Assembly: GCF_900111645.1 (NCBI RefSeq)
Contig: NZ_FOHQ01000004.1
Location: forward strand, 62,001-126,000
Direction of reading: 5' to 3'
Length of the DNA stretch: 64,000 bases
From: Methanococcoides vulcani
GTDB taxonomy: Archaea > Halobacteriota > Methanosarcinia > Methanosarcinales > Methanosarcinaceae
Made by a program: the position numbers and the translations under genes. Each line of letters starts with the position of its first letter. Within the stretch, counting starts at the first letter, position 1. Shown in pieces: positions 17,430-25,669 of the stretch. Below the pieces are notes generated by a model. That model did no database searches. It was not told the origin of the DNA and saw only the letters and a list, made by a program, of their open reading frames with translations.

Positions 17430-18032
17430 ATGTTTAACAACAAATTTGAAAATATGGACATCGGTGAAGATTTTGATGAATGGGAAATAAACCATCACGT
17501 CTGGGAAATTGGCGATGCGATTGAAAGGCTGCAAGAATTAATGCTTTCCATACAGTCCCTGAAGGTTGAAGAGAAGGACGGTAGTTATTCCTATTCTTAT
17601 GCCCAGATGGTCCCGGGTGATGAATCCTCTTTTGAGGAAATAGAAGAAGAATCTACGCTACCAATGAGTGAATTTTTCAGGGAAAAAATGGCTGAAATTT
17701 TGCTAGGATGTTATAACATCAAGGAGTTGGAAGAAGTCTATAAAGAAGAGAAAATCGTGGAATTAAAACGTGATTTTTATAGACAGGGCATTAAATGTCA
17801 GTGGCTTCATGATCAAATTGCAAGAGGAGAAGTGGTCGATCAATCTCCTGAAGATATCATGGATAATGATTCCTACAGATGCTATAGAACCTAGGTAAAC
17901 GAGTTCGAAATATTTAGGACGGAATTCTGTAAGATTTGCAGAGAGGAAGAAGAAGCACGTCGAAACGAGGAGGAGGAATCTCATAGGGATGCTACTGAAG
18001 AGAGAGGCGGTTTAGGAGCCCTCTTCTCTTAA
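17430..18032 (+). CDS. Acidic element protein with in-frame TAG at codon 155 (paralog A)
   Basis: Read to the first TAG (17892-17894) this is a 154-residue acidic protein. Beyond the TAG the same frame stays open for 45 codons, starting VNEFEIFRTEFCKICREEEE, to a TAA at 18030-18032. It is a paralog of the gene at 18825-19352: both contain the DG-x-Y-x-Y-S-Y core, a D/E-FF-x-x-K block and N-I/D-x-LE-x-Y. Their C-termini align without gaps across the TAG (DNDSYRCYRT-TAG-VNEFEIF against DNDVYNYYLYQRERYLIF), the TAG facing Gln. Full length is therefore probably 200 residues with pyrrolysine or another residue at 155. Function unknown. Confidence 0.7.
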
Positions 18033-18084
18033 ATGCATTTGTCAATGGGAAATTTTACGGACTTTAGAATATGGAGATATTAAT

Positions 18085-18561
18085 ATGACTAATCGTAATG
18101 AAATTATGTTTGGTTATTGTCAAGAAGTGATAGAAAAGGTGTCTGGACTGTTAGTACAGTCCACGCCTGCTCTTATGGAATTGGCTGAAATTGGTGATAC
18201 GGAGATTACATTCCATCGAGGAAATAATATTGCGGTGGCTGATAAGTCTGTTTATGTTAGAGTCAAGACACCTTTTTCATGTGATTTGTTATGTGCAGAT
18301 ACATTAGCTATGTTAAATGTGTTCGTTGATACAGAAAATTTTGATGACAATACATCATTACCTGCTTATGAATGCATGCGTCTTCTTCTGAACGGCATAT
18401 TGTCTCTTTTGATAATAACACCTGAACAGAGAGATGCACAATTCCATCTTGCAGAATACCTTGCATCACCAGAATTTCAAGAAGGTGGAATGGTGAAGTT
18501 TTTGCCTGATCTTTCTGTTGATTTTGAAAATCTTGTTTATTATGAAGAATCTGAAGACTGA
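18085..18561 (+). CDS. Hypothetical protein
   Basis: A 158-residue acidic protein with GGAGAT upstream of its ATG. The sequence appears globular and mixed alpha/beta (GYCQEVIEKVSGLLVQSTPA, then ITFHRGNNIAVADKSVYVRV, then CADTLAMLNVFVDTENFDD). There is no membrane segment and no motif that I recognise. It lies between the two acidic paralogs, all on the plus strand, and probably forms a small operon with them. Ends with TGA. Confidence 0.6.
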   Translation: MTNRNEIMFGYCQEVIEKVSGLLVQSTPALMELAEIGDTEITFHRGNNIAVADKSVYVRVKTPFSCDLLCADTLAMLNVFVDTENFDDNTSLPAYECMRLLLNGILSLLIITPEQRDAQFHLAEYLASPEFQEGGMVKFLPDLSVDFENLVYYEESED

Positions 18562-18602
18562 TTGAGGCAATAACTTCTATCAGAGGAAGAATTGCAAGAG
18601 GA

Positions 18603-18788
18603 ATGGTGGGATTATACAGGTGGCTGCGGCTTAGATCTGTAAGGAAATACCATCATTCGGTGCACTTGTCAATGTGGATGGTGATGTCATCATCATCCTT
18701 TCCAATAGGATTTGCTGTGAGTTTTGCTATTTATGTGACATATTGTATGGTTCACTCAATCTTAAATATTCAAAAAGAATGCAAATAA
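18603..18788 (+). CDS. Doubtful small ORF
   Basis: 61 codons, basic N-terminal half and one hydrophobic stretch (GFAVSFAIYVTYCMVHSIL). There is no clear ribosome-binding site. Another frame over the same DNA gives acidic coding-like peptides (EEELQEEWWDYTGGCGLDL), so this could be a decayed gene rather than a membrane protein. Confidence 0.2.
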   Translation: MVGLYRWLRLRSVRKYHHSVHLSMWMVMSSSSFPIGFAVSFAIYVTYCMVHSILNIQKECK

Positions 18789-18824
18789 AATCAAAAATTG
18801 ATTAATTTGAAAATTGGTAAAATA

Positions 18825-19352
18825 ATGGATGAAATTAGTCTAAAAAATATTAGAGTTGATGAAGAGTTTGATGCAATGGTAAAGGAATACTGTCAAAAAA
18901 GAATTCACATGACAAACAAATTCACATCGTTTGCTAATACTTTAAATTTTGAAGAAAATGGTGATGGCTACACGTATTCCTATAGCTATAAGGTATCAGA
19001 TAATACTAATACTGAAGTTATTAGAGAGGATTCTAATCTGGAACCAGACGATTTTTTCCAAATGAAGAAAGATAAAATGTTCAAAGAATTGTATAGTATC
19101 AATGACTTGGAACAGATATATTGGTTTGGAAAATGCATTGAAATGGGGTATGAACAATGGTTGCTGGTAAGGTTGTGTGAATATCTAAAATCTAGGGGTA
19201 CGATGGCTGTAAAGGTACATAATAATTCATATGAGGTTTTTGATAATGATGTATACAATTACTATCTATATCAAAGAGAACGATATCTGATTTTTCACGA
19301 AGAAATGGAAGTACTTCGAAATGAGTGGAATCAAGATAAAGGTGGAGCATAA
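18825..19352 (+). CDS. Acidic element protein (paralog B)
   Basis: A 175-residue protein, paralog of 17430-18032. An upstream TTG at 18798 is possible, but the ATG at 18825 aligns residue for residue with the start of paralog A. Shared features are the DGYTYSYSYKV core, a following acidic loop, FFQMKKDKM and INDLEQIY; the C-terminal DNDVYNYYLYQRERYLIFHE is uninterrupted here. Rich in Asp, Glu and Tyr, no membrane segment. Function unknown. Its uninterrupted C-terminus is the evidence that the TAG in paralog A lies inside a coding region. Confidence 0.65.
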   Translation: MDEISLKNIRVDEEFDAMVKEYCQKRIHMTNKFTSFANTLNFEENGDGYTYSYSYKVSDNTNTEVIREDSNLEPDDFFQMKKDKMFKELYSINDLEQIYWFGKCIEMGYEQWLLVRLCEYLKSRGTMAVKVHNNSYEVFDNDVYNYYLYQRERYLIFHEEMEVLRNEWNQDKGGA

Positions 19353-19419
19353 ACCAATCCCACCATCTACTTGTTTCTGTTCCTTACTGTCGTATACACT
19401 AAAGCAGAGGGCGCCGCCC

Positions 19420-20475
19420 TCAAACCCCATCCTTTGCCAGTGCCTGGCACTTGCTGTAATCAGTCTTCTTCATTATCCTGCACCCCTTCACTCCAGAAAC
19501 CTCTGAAACCACCCATATCCCATCATATTGCAATTTTATATGGAATCGGTGTTCTTGTATGTCCTTCGCTCCCAACTCTTCACAGAACCCTTCATTGACC
19601 ATTTTGATTCCAGTTCTGGTATCACATACAACAACTTCACCATTCTTCCACTTCATTTTCATCAATTCCCCAACATTGGATGATGCTATTATGCGGTATG
19701 GGCGATAATGGACAAGCGAATCGAAAAATTTCTTTTTCAAATATCGACCATGATATTCATTGATCAGATCGAATCTCTTCACCATGTCGGTACTGACACT
19801 CTTCTTTGCAGTGGTCTTTGATGGTTCCTTTTCAGATTCAGATGGCTTTACCTTCATTTTTTCCATCTGAATGTTGTGGTTCAACTGTTGATTCCGCAAG
19901 CGGTTGATTTCTTCCTTCAGCTCATCAATTTTCTTATTGGAAAGCTCATTGCTCTCTACTAATTCCTCATATGAAAGAACACGCTGTTCCCCATATTCAT
20001 CATCAACGGCTTCGATGGACTCTGGAACAGGTAACACTTTTATAACTTTCTGGACGGTTTCAACTATCTCAGGCTTATCGTCCTGAAGGGTCTTCAGATA
20101 ATCTTCTATTTGCTCCCTCGCAGTTTCATCACCTGATAGGTACTTCACAGCGATTTCCATTCCAATATTTGTTCCATATCTGGAAACAATGGCATCAAGC
20201 TTATTTGCAAACCTTTCTCTGCATAGATAGGGATTATCGGCATGGAGCTAACCTTTTTCAGTCAGGGAATAATAATATGGCTTCTTTCCCTGCATCTGAA
20301 TGTAGCCGTTCTTGCAGTATTTATTCAGGTTCACCCTGAATGAATTATAATTTTCATATGGAATGCTATTAAAGATGTCTTTCGATATCAATGGTGCCGG
20401 AATCAAGGCTTGCAGAACCATAGCCTTGAGATGACAGTCGTTCGAGGAGATTTTGTTTACCGAAATATTTTCCAT
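19420..20475 (-). CDS. Winged-helix/coiled-coil protein with in-frame TAG at codon 76
   Basis: A 74-codon winged-helix frame (MENISVNKISSNDCHLKAMV, ending KKPYYYSLTEKG) reaches a TAG at 20250-20248. The same frame then runs on with no stop through LHADNPYLCRERFANKLDAI into a 246-codon coiled-coil protein that begins at 20160 and ends at 19420. Read through, the product is 351 residues: wHTH (1-75), linker, coiled coil (about 175-235, with KKIDELKEEINRLRN), and a C-terminal alpha/beta domain (WKNGEVVVCDTRTG, DGIWVVSEVSG). The S-L-T-E-K-G wing end is normally followed by more protein. Likely a DNA-binding regulator or partition-like protein. Confidence 0.7.
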
Positions 20476-21213
20476 TTTTCATCAAGTCCAAAATTGCAAC
20501 TTCATTGAAGTTACCCTTATATAGATAACATGGAACTTTCAATGGTTATATGTGTTGCTACAATGTCAATGCAATGCGTTTTTGATGGCAATCTCTTCGG
20601 TGAATATGTAAAAAAGAAGATGGATATGAATTTTGCATCGATTTTATTATTAATAATAATCTTCAAAATTTGATTACTAGTAATAATATTTGAGTGGTTG
20701 GAATTTCCTGTATTTCTTTGAGTTTGTGATAGATTTGTGAAATTCAATATATTCACATAATTCCCACAATATCAATAGTTGATATTGAAAAATAGTGATT
20801 GAAAGATGTTTCAGTAATTTTCAATGAATTTTGTCGTTTTCACATAATCATTTGTGTTTTTATAGGTTCGAATCTTACCTCCCGCATGTAATGTTGGGGA
20901 TATAGGTAACTCGAATTTTTTGTACGCTAGATTGACAATGATAACTGTATGAATATTTGATATTCCACTCATTTTCTAGTTTGTCTAGTAACTTTCAAAT
21001 ATATTCATATAAGTTACATTGAAGGAGCCTCTGAATTTTATATAAGCACAGATACAATTCAAAATTTATATATACTATTGCACAGTTACAAATTAGCGTT
21101 CGGTTCAGTTGAACATAACGCTCTTGATACTATTTATAGAAATAATGTATGGAGTCTGATGAATAAAATTTTAATCCCTATGCTATAAGTATATGAAAAT
21201 GAAGGTGCTTTTT
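20476..21213. other. AT-rich intergenic region, 0.7 kb
   Basis: No gene is recognisable between the wHTH gene and modA. It contains a tRNA-3'-end-like fragment (20862-20886) and, before modA, the TATA-like tttatatatacta near 21066. Confidence 0.4.
20862..20886 (+). repeat. tRNA 3'-end-like fragment
   Basis: ataggttcgaatcttacctcccgca carries a T-loop (ttcgaat) with mostly pairable flanks and a following seven-base stretch ctcccgc plus A, in the position of an acceptor strand and discriminator. No tRNA body precedes it. It resembles the remnant left by an earlier tRNA-targeted integration. Confidence 0.35.
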
Positions 21214-22026
21214 ATGAATAAAAGAAATCAAACGTTAATGGTTGCCACAGCAATCATTATTGTCATAGTTCTTTCGGCTTTCTCAATTAATTCGAATGAT
21301 GACGAACAGAAACCTACCTCCATCACCATATCTGCATCAGCAGTGTTGACTGAAGTTTTCACAGATATGGAAGAAGAGTTTGAGGCTGAAAATCCTGATA
21401 TAGATGTCATAATGAACTTTGCAAATGCTGGTTCTCTAAGGATGCAAATTGAAGGAGGGGCACCTATAGATGTGTACGCTCCAGCAGATAGAGTTCAAAT
21501 GGATATTCTGGCTTCTGATGAATTCGTTTACAACGATTCCCGAAAAGACTTTGCAGGTAGCTACCTTGTGATAATAGTTCCAAAAGGCAATGTTCTTAAC
21601 CTAACAACAATGGAGGACCTTTCAAAGCCTGAAGTAAAAAGGATAGCTTCCACCGATACACAGATTTCAACAGTGGGTAAGTATGCAAAACAATCGCTAA
21701 TTGAAAAAGGCTTATGGAATAGCGTGCAAAATAAGATGATAGTAGGTGACACGGTAAAATCCGCAATGGTTCATGTAGAGAGAGGAGAAGTTGATGCCGG
21801 ATTTGTCTTCATGACAGATGTCAAGACTGCAAAACCAGATACAATAGAAGTGATAACTTCTGTACCGATGAGTGAAACTATTTTTTATCCTATAGCTGTA
21901 GTTACATCAACCCAACACCAGAAAGAATCTCAGATGTTCGTAGATTTTGTCACGGGAGAAAAAGGTAGCTCAATATTGGAGCAGTACGGTTTCACAATTC
22001 CAAAACACGATTTAGAAGATACTTAA
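21214..22026 (+). CDS. modA: Molybdate ABC transporter substrate-binding protein ModA-like
   Basis: A 270-residue extracytoplasmic binding protein. An N-terminal hydrophobic anchor (TLMVATAIIIVIVLSAFSI) is followed by the ModA start SITISASAVLTEVFTDMEEE, FANAGSLRMQIEGGAPIDVY and PKGNVLNL. The conserved Asp/Tyr ligand region VDAGFVFMTDVKTA and the C-terminal FVDFVTGEKGSSILEQYGF are also family features. It would bind molybdate or tungstate outside the membrane. The start at 21214 has AAGGTG upstream. No modB or modC gene is next to it, so in this element it is an orphan that would need host permease parts. Confidence 0.85.
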   Translation: MNKRNQTLMVATAIIIVIVLSAFSINSNDDEQKPTSITISASAVLTEVFTDMEEEFEAENPDIDVIMNFANAGSLRMQIEGGAPIDVYAPADRVQMDILASDEFVYNDSRKDFAGSYLVIIVPKGNVLNLTTMEDLSKPEVKRIASTDTQISTVGKYAKQSLIEKGLWNSVQNKMIVGDTVKSAMVHVERGEVDAGFVFMTDVKTAKPDTIEVITSVPMSETIFYPIAVVTSTQHQKESQMFVDFVTGEKGSSILEQYGFTIPKHDLEDT

Positions 22027-22527
22027 TAAGCCCCTTCTTTATGGTTAGCCAGATTTCCTACAATACATCGTTTTTCACTAAATAACGATGAAGCTTCAAA
22101 TATATTAATTTCCTTTAGGTTTATTCAAAATTGTCTATAGTTCCATTGTAGTGCTTTCATTATCCTTTCCACATTCCTTGAACCAAAATTCAAATCCTTT
22201 TCCTTTACTTTTTTCTTCAAAAGCCTTTAACAACACTCTCCCCAACTCTCCAACCTTTCCCTAACATGAGCATTGGGAGTAAATAGTTTATCACTCTTGG
22301 CGTTCTGCTTCATATAATGCAATGTGCCTTTAGAGAACCCATCTTCTTCCTCAGCAGGTCAGTATCATTCCTCCTACCAACATAAACAGGCTTCATGAAT
22401 TCAACCGTTTTTTTCTTCCCCACAAGATGATGGCTGGACAGAACTCAATCACACAATACAGGTGTATTCCGTTCCATATTATATGGTCGGTAAAGATATA
22501 TATACTGTGTAACATAAAATATATTTT
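22027..22527. other. Intergenic region with minus-strand gene remnant
   Basis: On the minus strand, roughly 22240-22400, there are two short frames in different phases: MKPVYVGRRNDTDLLRKKMG, and GFSKGTLHYMKQNAKSDKLF with a basic end. They overlap and look like the frameshifted C-terminus of a lost DNA-binding or enzyme gene. The promoter of the serine recombinase (tatatatactgtgtaac, near 22495) closes the region. Confidence 0.35.
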
Positions 22528-23160
22528 ATGGAAGAATTGAAAAACGCAGTTGGATATGCCAGAACAAGCACCAAAGACCAGAATATCGATACACAGATAC
22601 TGCAACTGAAAAACAAGGGAATGCCTGCTGAACACATCTTTTATGATGAAGGTATCAGTGGAAGTATTCCTGCTGGAAAAAGACCTGGGTTCAAGCAATT
22701 GTTGAAATGCATTGAATCCAATGACATCGATACTATCTACCTTTTTGAAATATCAAGGCTTGGAAGGACGTTTATTGATACATTGAACCTGATAATGGAT
22801 TTTGAAGATAAAGGAATCAGGATTGTTTCATTGAGTCCAAGTGAATCATGGTCTACTATTGAAGATTCTCATTATAGAAGGCTGCTGACCTCTTTGTTTG
22901 GTTGGGTGGCTGAGAATGAGAAGAGGATTTTACAGGAACGTATTAAGGTAGGTATTGAACGGTATAAGAAAGAGAATGATAGATGGGGTCGACCTACAAA
23001 GGAACCTGATAAGAAAGAGGTTATGAAGTACAGAAAGAAGGGACTGACTTGGGCTGAGATTTCACGGGTGATGAATATTCCAGCAAGCACGTTGTACAAG
23101 TACAGGGATATCTGGGAAGAACGGGGTAGGGTGGAGAAGGTTAAGGGTGTGGATGGGTAA
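22528..23160 (+). CDS. Serine recombinase (resolvase/invertase family)
   Basis: A 210-residue small serine recombinase. The catalytic N-terminus reads VGYARTSTKDQNIDTQILQL with the active Ser in the A-R-T-S segment. FYDEGISGSIPAGKRPGFKQ and IYLFEISRLGRTFIDTLNLI carry the conserved Arg residues of the active site. The C-terminal helix-turn-helix is KKGLTWAEISRVMNIPASTL. It may catalyse inversion, resolution or transposition. No TnpB-type partner is adjacent, so an IS607-type element is unlikely. A 5'-truncated copy lies at 24797-25209. Confidence 0.9.
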   Translation: MEELKNAVGYARTSTKDQNIDTQILQLKNKGMPAEHIFYDEGISGSIPAGKRPGFKQLLKCIESNDIDTIYLFEISRLGRTFIDTLNLIMDFEDKGIRIVSLSPSESWSTIEDSHYRRLLTSLFGWVAENEKRILQERIKVGIERYKKENDRWGRPTKEPDKKEVMKYRKKGLTWAEISRVMNIPASTLYKYRDIWEERGRVEKVKGVDG

Positions 23161-23209
23161 ATGACAATTTCATTCCATTACTCTTGTCAATCCCATTCGA
23201 TACCGACAG

Positions 23210-23917
23210 ATGAGAGTGGAACAGCACATGGAAATGCAAAATATCCTTCACAATCTCCAACATGAAAATAATTCACTTGTCCGTGAGGTCGCTGAACTTC
23301 AGAACCAGACTGATAGTGACAATCAACCTGCTGGTTCAAATCAAGTTCAAGCCCCCATAGGAGCAAATGGTGACACTTTAATTTTCAGACCCGATGAAAC
23401 CCTTGAAACAGATGTAACTAGTGTCTATGGCGCTAATTATAATCTTCAGAAAAAAGTTAAGAAATTTGTATCGGTTATTGAAAATTTGAATCGAACAATA
23501 GATAAATTGCGGCTTGATGTTGCTATTTTGAAAGAAACAAATTCAAAATTAGCGTCACCTGAAGTTAATAATATCGTTGAACAAAAGGTGCAGGCTGGTG
23601 TTAAAAAGAACATCAGTGCTGAAAAAAGAAGGTCAATGGTCAACTGGTATAAACACAATCAAAATGGCTTTCTGGATTATGCTTTTTTTGCTGATTGGGG
23701 TGTCTATCCTGTTCGGGTGAAAGGTAAAAATGTCATACGGAAAGGCGATATTGAAATTATTGCACATAGCAATGCAGAATTTAAGCGTGGTCACATCAAA
23801 TATGAGCTTACACCAGAACAGGTTTATCAAGGTGATTTTCACATCTGTGGTGAAACAAAAAGTGGGATTTACGTTATCGGGAGCGGCATGAAAGATTCGA
23901 AGTATTTGAAATATTAA
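23210..23917 (+). CDS. Coiled-coil protein
   Basis: A 235-residue protein with two coiled-coil stretches, about residues 1-35 (NILHNLQHENNSLVREVAEL) and 80-125 (VKKFVSVIENLNRTIDKLRL). A C-terminal basic/aromatic domain after 145 has RRSMVNWYKHNQNGFLDYAF and SGIYVIGSGMKDSKYLKY. Architecture (coiled coil then small beta-rich end) resembles the wHTH/coiled-coil protein at 19420-20475, but homology is not clear by eye. It follows the serine recombinase by 49 bp. Function unknown. Confidence 0.55.
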   Translation: MRVEQHMEMQNILHNLQHENNSLVREVAELQNQTDSDNQPAGSNQVQAPIGANGDTLIFRPDETLETDVTSVYGANYNLQKKVKKFVSVIENLNRTIDKLRLDVAILKETNSKLASPEVNNIVEQKVQAGVKKNISAEKRRSMVNWYKHNQNGFLDYAFFADWGVYPVRVKGKNVIRKGDIEIIAHSNAEFKRGHIKYELTPEQVYQGDFHICGETKSGIYVIGSGMKDSKYLKY

Positions 23918-24061
23918 TGGTGATAAAAGAACTTTGCTTCTTAATTACACCTTTGCTAACTCATCAAACAACCACTTGTGTTCTAAATAAATCTCATTAA
24001 TTGATTTTTCGATGCAACATATATACATTTTGTTACATTATCCTGGTAAAAAGGATTAAGA

Positions 24062-24352
24062 TTAATCGATTGTTTGTTTACCAACTGTAGGTATTGCGCC
24101 TGCAAAAGATTTCATAATTAAAGGTGCAGAAACTCCTACATGAATGATTAAAATGGGCGAATACTCCATTCCACCTTCATAATATGCCCAAGCAAGAAAA
24201 CTTCCAACAAGTGGTCCACCGAAGAACTGTACTGTATACAACCAATCAGAAAAAGTTGGAGTACGTTTAGCTTTAGGAGTAGTTTGCAACTCTAAAAGAC
24301 GAATAAAATTTATTGCTAAGCCACCAAAATATGCTAAAAGAACAAATTTCAT
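24062..24352 (-). CDS. Small hypothetical membrane protein
   Basis: About 96 residues with two to three hydrophobic segments (MKFVLLAYFGGLAINFIRLL, WLYTVQFFGGPLVGSFLAWA, YSPILIIHVGVSAPLIM). GGGGGT lies 11 bases before the ATG at 24352; an upstream ATG at 24379 is the alternative. It follows the wHTH gene at 24389-24658 by a short gap and is probably its operon partner. No family is recognised. Confidence 0.5.
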   Translation of the reverse strand: MKFVLLAYFGGLAINFIRLLELQTTPKAKRTPTFSDWLYTVQFFGGPLVGSFLAWAYYEGGMEYSPILIIHVGVSAPLIMKSFAGAIPTVGKQTID

Positions 24353-24388
24353 TAAAATGGTTTTACCCCCTTTTATCATCCAGTCTTT

Positions 24389-24658
24389 TTATTTTACCTT
24401 ATCAGATAAAGCCGTTAATATGCGATTAGCGAAGTTTCCCTTTCTCATATATTTTTTCTTTGTTGTAAATATTTCATGTCCATTGTCATCCAAGTTAGAA
24501 GATTCGACAACCACACCTTTCATTTGAAGCTTAAATATTGCATGTTCTACTACATCTTTATTTAATGAATTTTCTCTAGCAATCCCACTGACAGTTCGCC
24601 AATCATATTCCGGTTCGTTTAACGAAGCAATTACTCTAATTTCTATATCGTCCGACAT
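24389..24658 (-). CDS. Small winged-helix-like protein
   Basis: An 89-residue protein beginning MSDDIEIRVIASLNEPEYDW, with the helical pattern of a winged helix (WRTVSGIARENSLNKDVVEH, then AIFKLQMKGVVVESSNLDDN) and a basic tail. A longer frame begins at 24763, but the ATG at 24658 has a strong GGAGGAAC site. A wHTH paired with a small membrane protein occurs in several stress or defence modules; that reading is speculative here. Confidence 0.5.
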   Translation of the reverse strand: MSDDIEIRVIASLNEPEYDWRTVSGIARENSLNKDVVEHAIFKLQMKGVVVESSNLDDNGHEIFTTKKKYMRKGNFANRILTALSDKVK

Positions 24659-24796
24659 ATTGCTAGTTCCTCCATTTAAATTGTAATTTTTTGTATGCCA
24701 ATTAAATAATTTTGTTCTTTTACTATTTAAAGATAATGACAAAATTTTTCTTATTTTGCTCAACCATTATTTATAATTTCATTTCTTGCTTGAATG

Positions 24797-25209
24797 AAAT
24801 ATCAAGGCTGGGAAGGACATTTGTTGATACCTTGAACCTGATTATGGATTTTGAAGAAAAAGGCATCAGGGTCGTTTCATTGAGTCCCAGTGAATCATGG
24901 TCTACGATTGAAGATTCACATTACAGAAGGCTGCTGACATCACTGTTCGGATGGGTAGCTGAGAATGAGAAGAGGATTTTACAAGAACGTATCAAGGTCG
25001 GTATTGAGCGGTACAAGAAGGAAAATGACAAGTGGGGGAGACCTACAAAGGAACCCGATAAGAAAGAAGTCATGAAATATAGGAAAAAAGGTTTGACATG
25101 GGCTGAAATTTCACGGGTGATGAATATTCCTGCCAGCACGTTGTATAAGTACAGGGATATTTGGGACGAACGTAGCAGGGTGGAGAAGGTTAGGGGTATT
25201 GTTGAATGA
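24797..25209 (+). pseudogene. 5'-truncated serine recombinase copy
   Basis: Nearly the same sequence as the last two thirds of the recombinase at 22528-23160 (matching from about 22748), beginning at EISRLGRTFVDTLNLIMDFE and ending with the intact HTH. The catalytic serine segment and first Arg are absent; the DNA upstream belongs to the opposite-strand wHTH gene region. It cannot be an active recombinase, although a DNA-binding fragment could be made. Divergence from the intact copy is mostly silent third-position change. Confidence 0.85.
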
Positions 25210-25669
25210 TAGTATAGTAGAACATTATGACTACTGTGAAGCATTATGTGGATTACACTGAACATTGAGAGGGATTTGATTAAGCAGCATGTGACGAGCT
25301 TGATGGGGTAGTGAAAAAGTAAGGCTTCTACACGAAAATCAGATATAGTTAGTTTGTATTGGAATGAAGATGGAATAAAAGAGCTCGGATTCCTTTCCTT
25401 GTATCTATGTTAGATTCTAAACAAAGATAAAAGACACGAGCTAATGAATGTTTAAGGATTAATGAAATCCATTTATTCCTATATTACAAATGAATGAGTC
25501 CAGTTTAAGTTATTTTATTTTAAAATTTTTATTTTTGTTTCATGATACCCAAAACTTAGATTTGTTACTAATGAACATTGGTATTTTTCTGAAATAGTAA
25601 TCCTGATTAATACTCTAAATCAGAAGAAGATTAATTTTGTCAAAATCTTAATAACAAAACCTTCTGATT
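25210..25669. other. Intergenic region without recognisable gene
   Basis: 460 bp of AT-rich DNA between the truncated recombinase and the 3' end of the radical SAM gene. I see no coding frame, RNA gene or clear repeat. Confidence 0.4.

Noticed and set aside
22240-22400. Fragment GFSKGTLHYMKQNAKSDKLF resembling the end of a Cas1 or helix-turn-helix protein
   Set aside because: Too short, in two phases, and I cannot assign the family; there is no CRISPR array or other cas gene in the window.
22528-25209. IS607-type insertion sequence (serine recombinase plus TnpB)
   Set aside because: No TnpB/RuvC-like gene lies beside either copy, and the N-terminal HTH of IS607 TnpA is absent (the HTH here is C-terminal).
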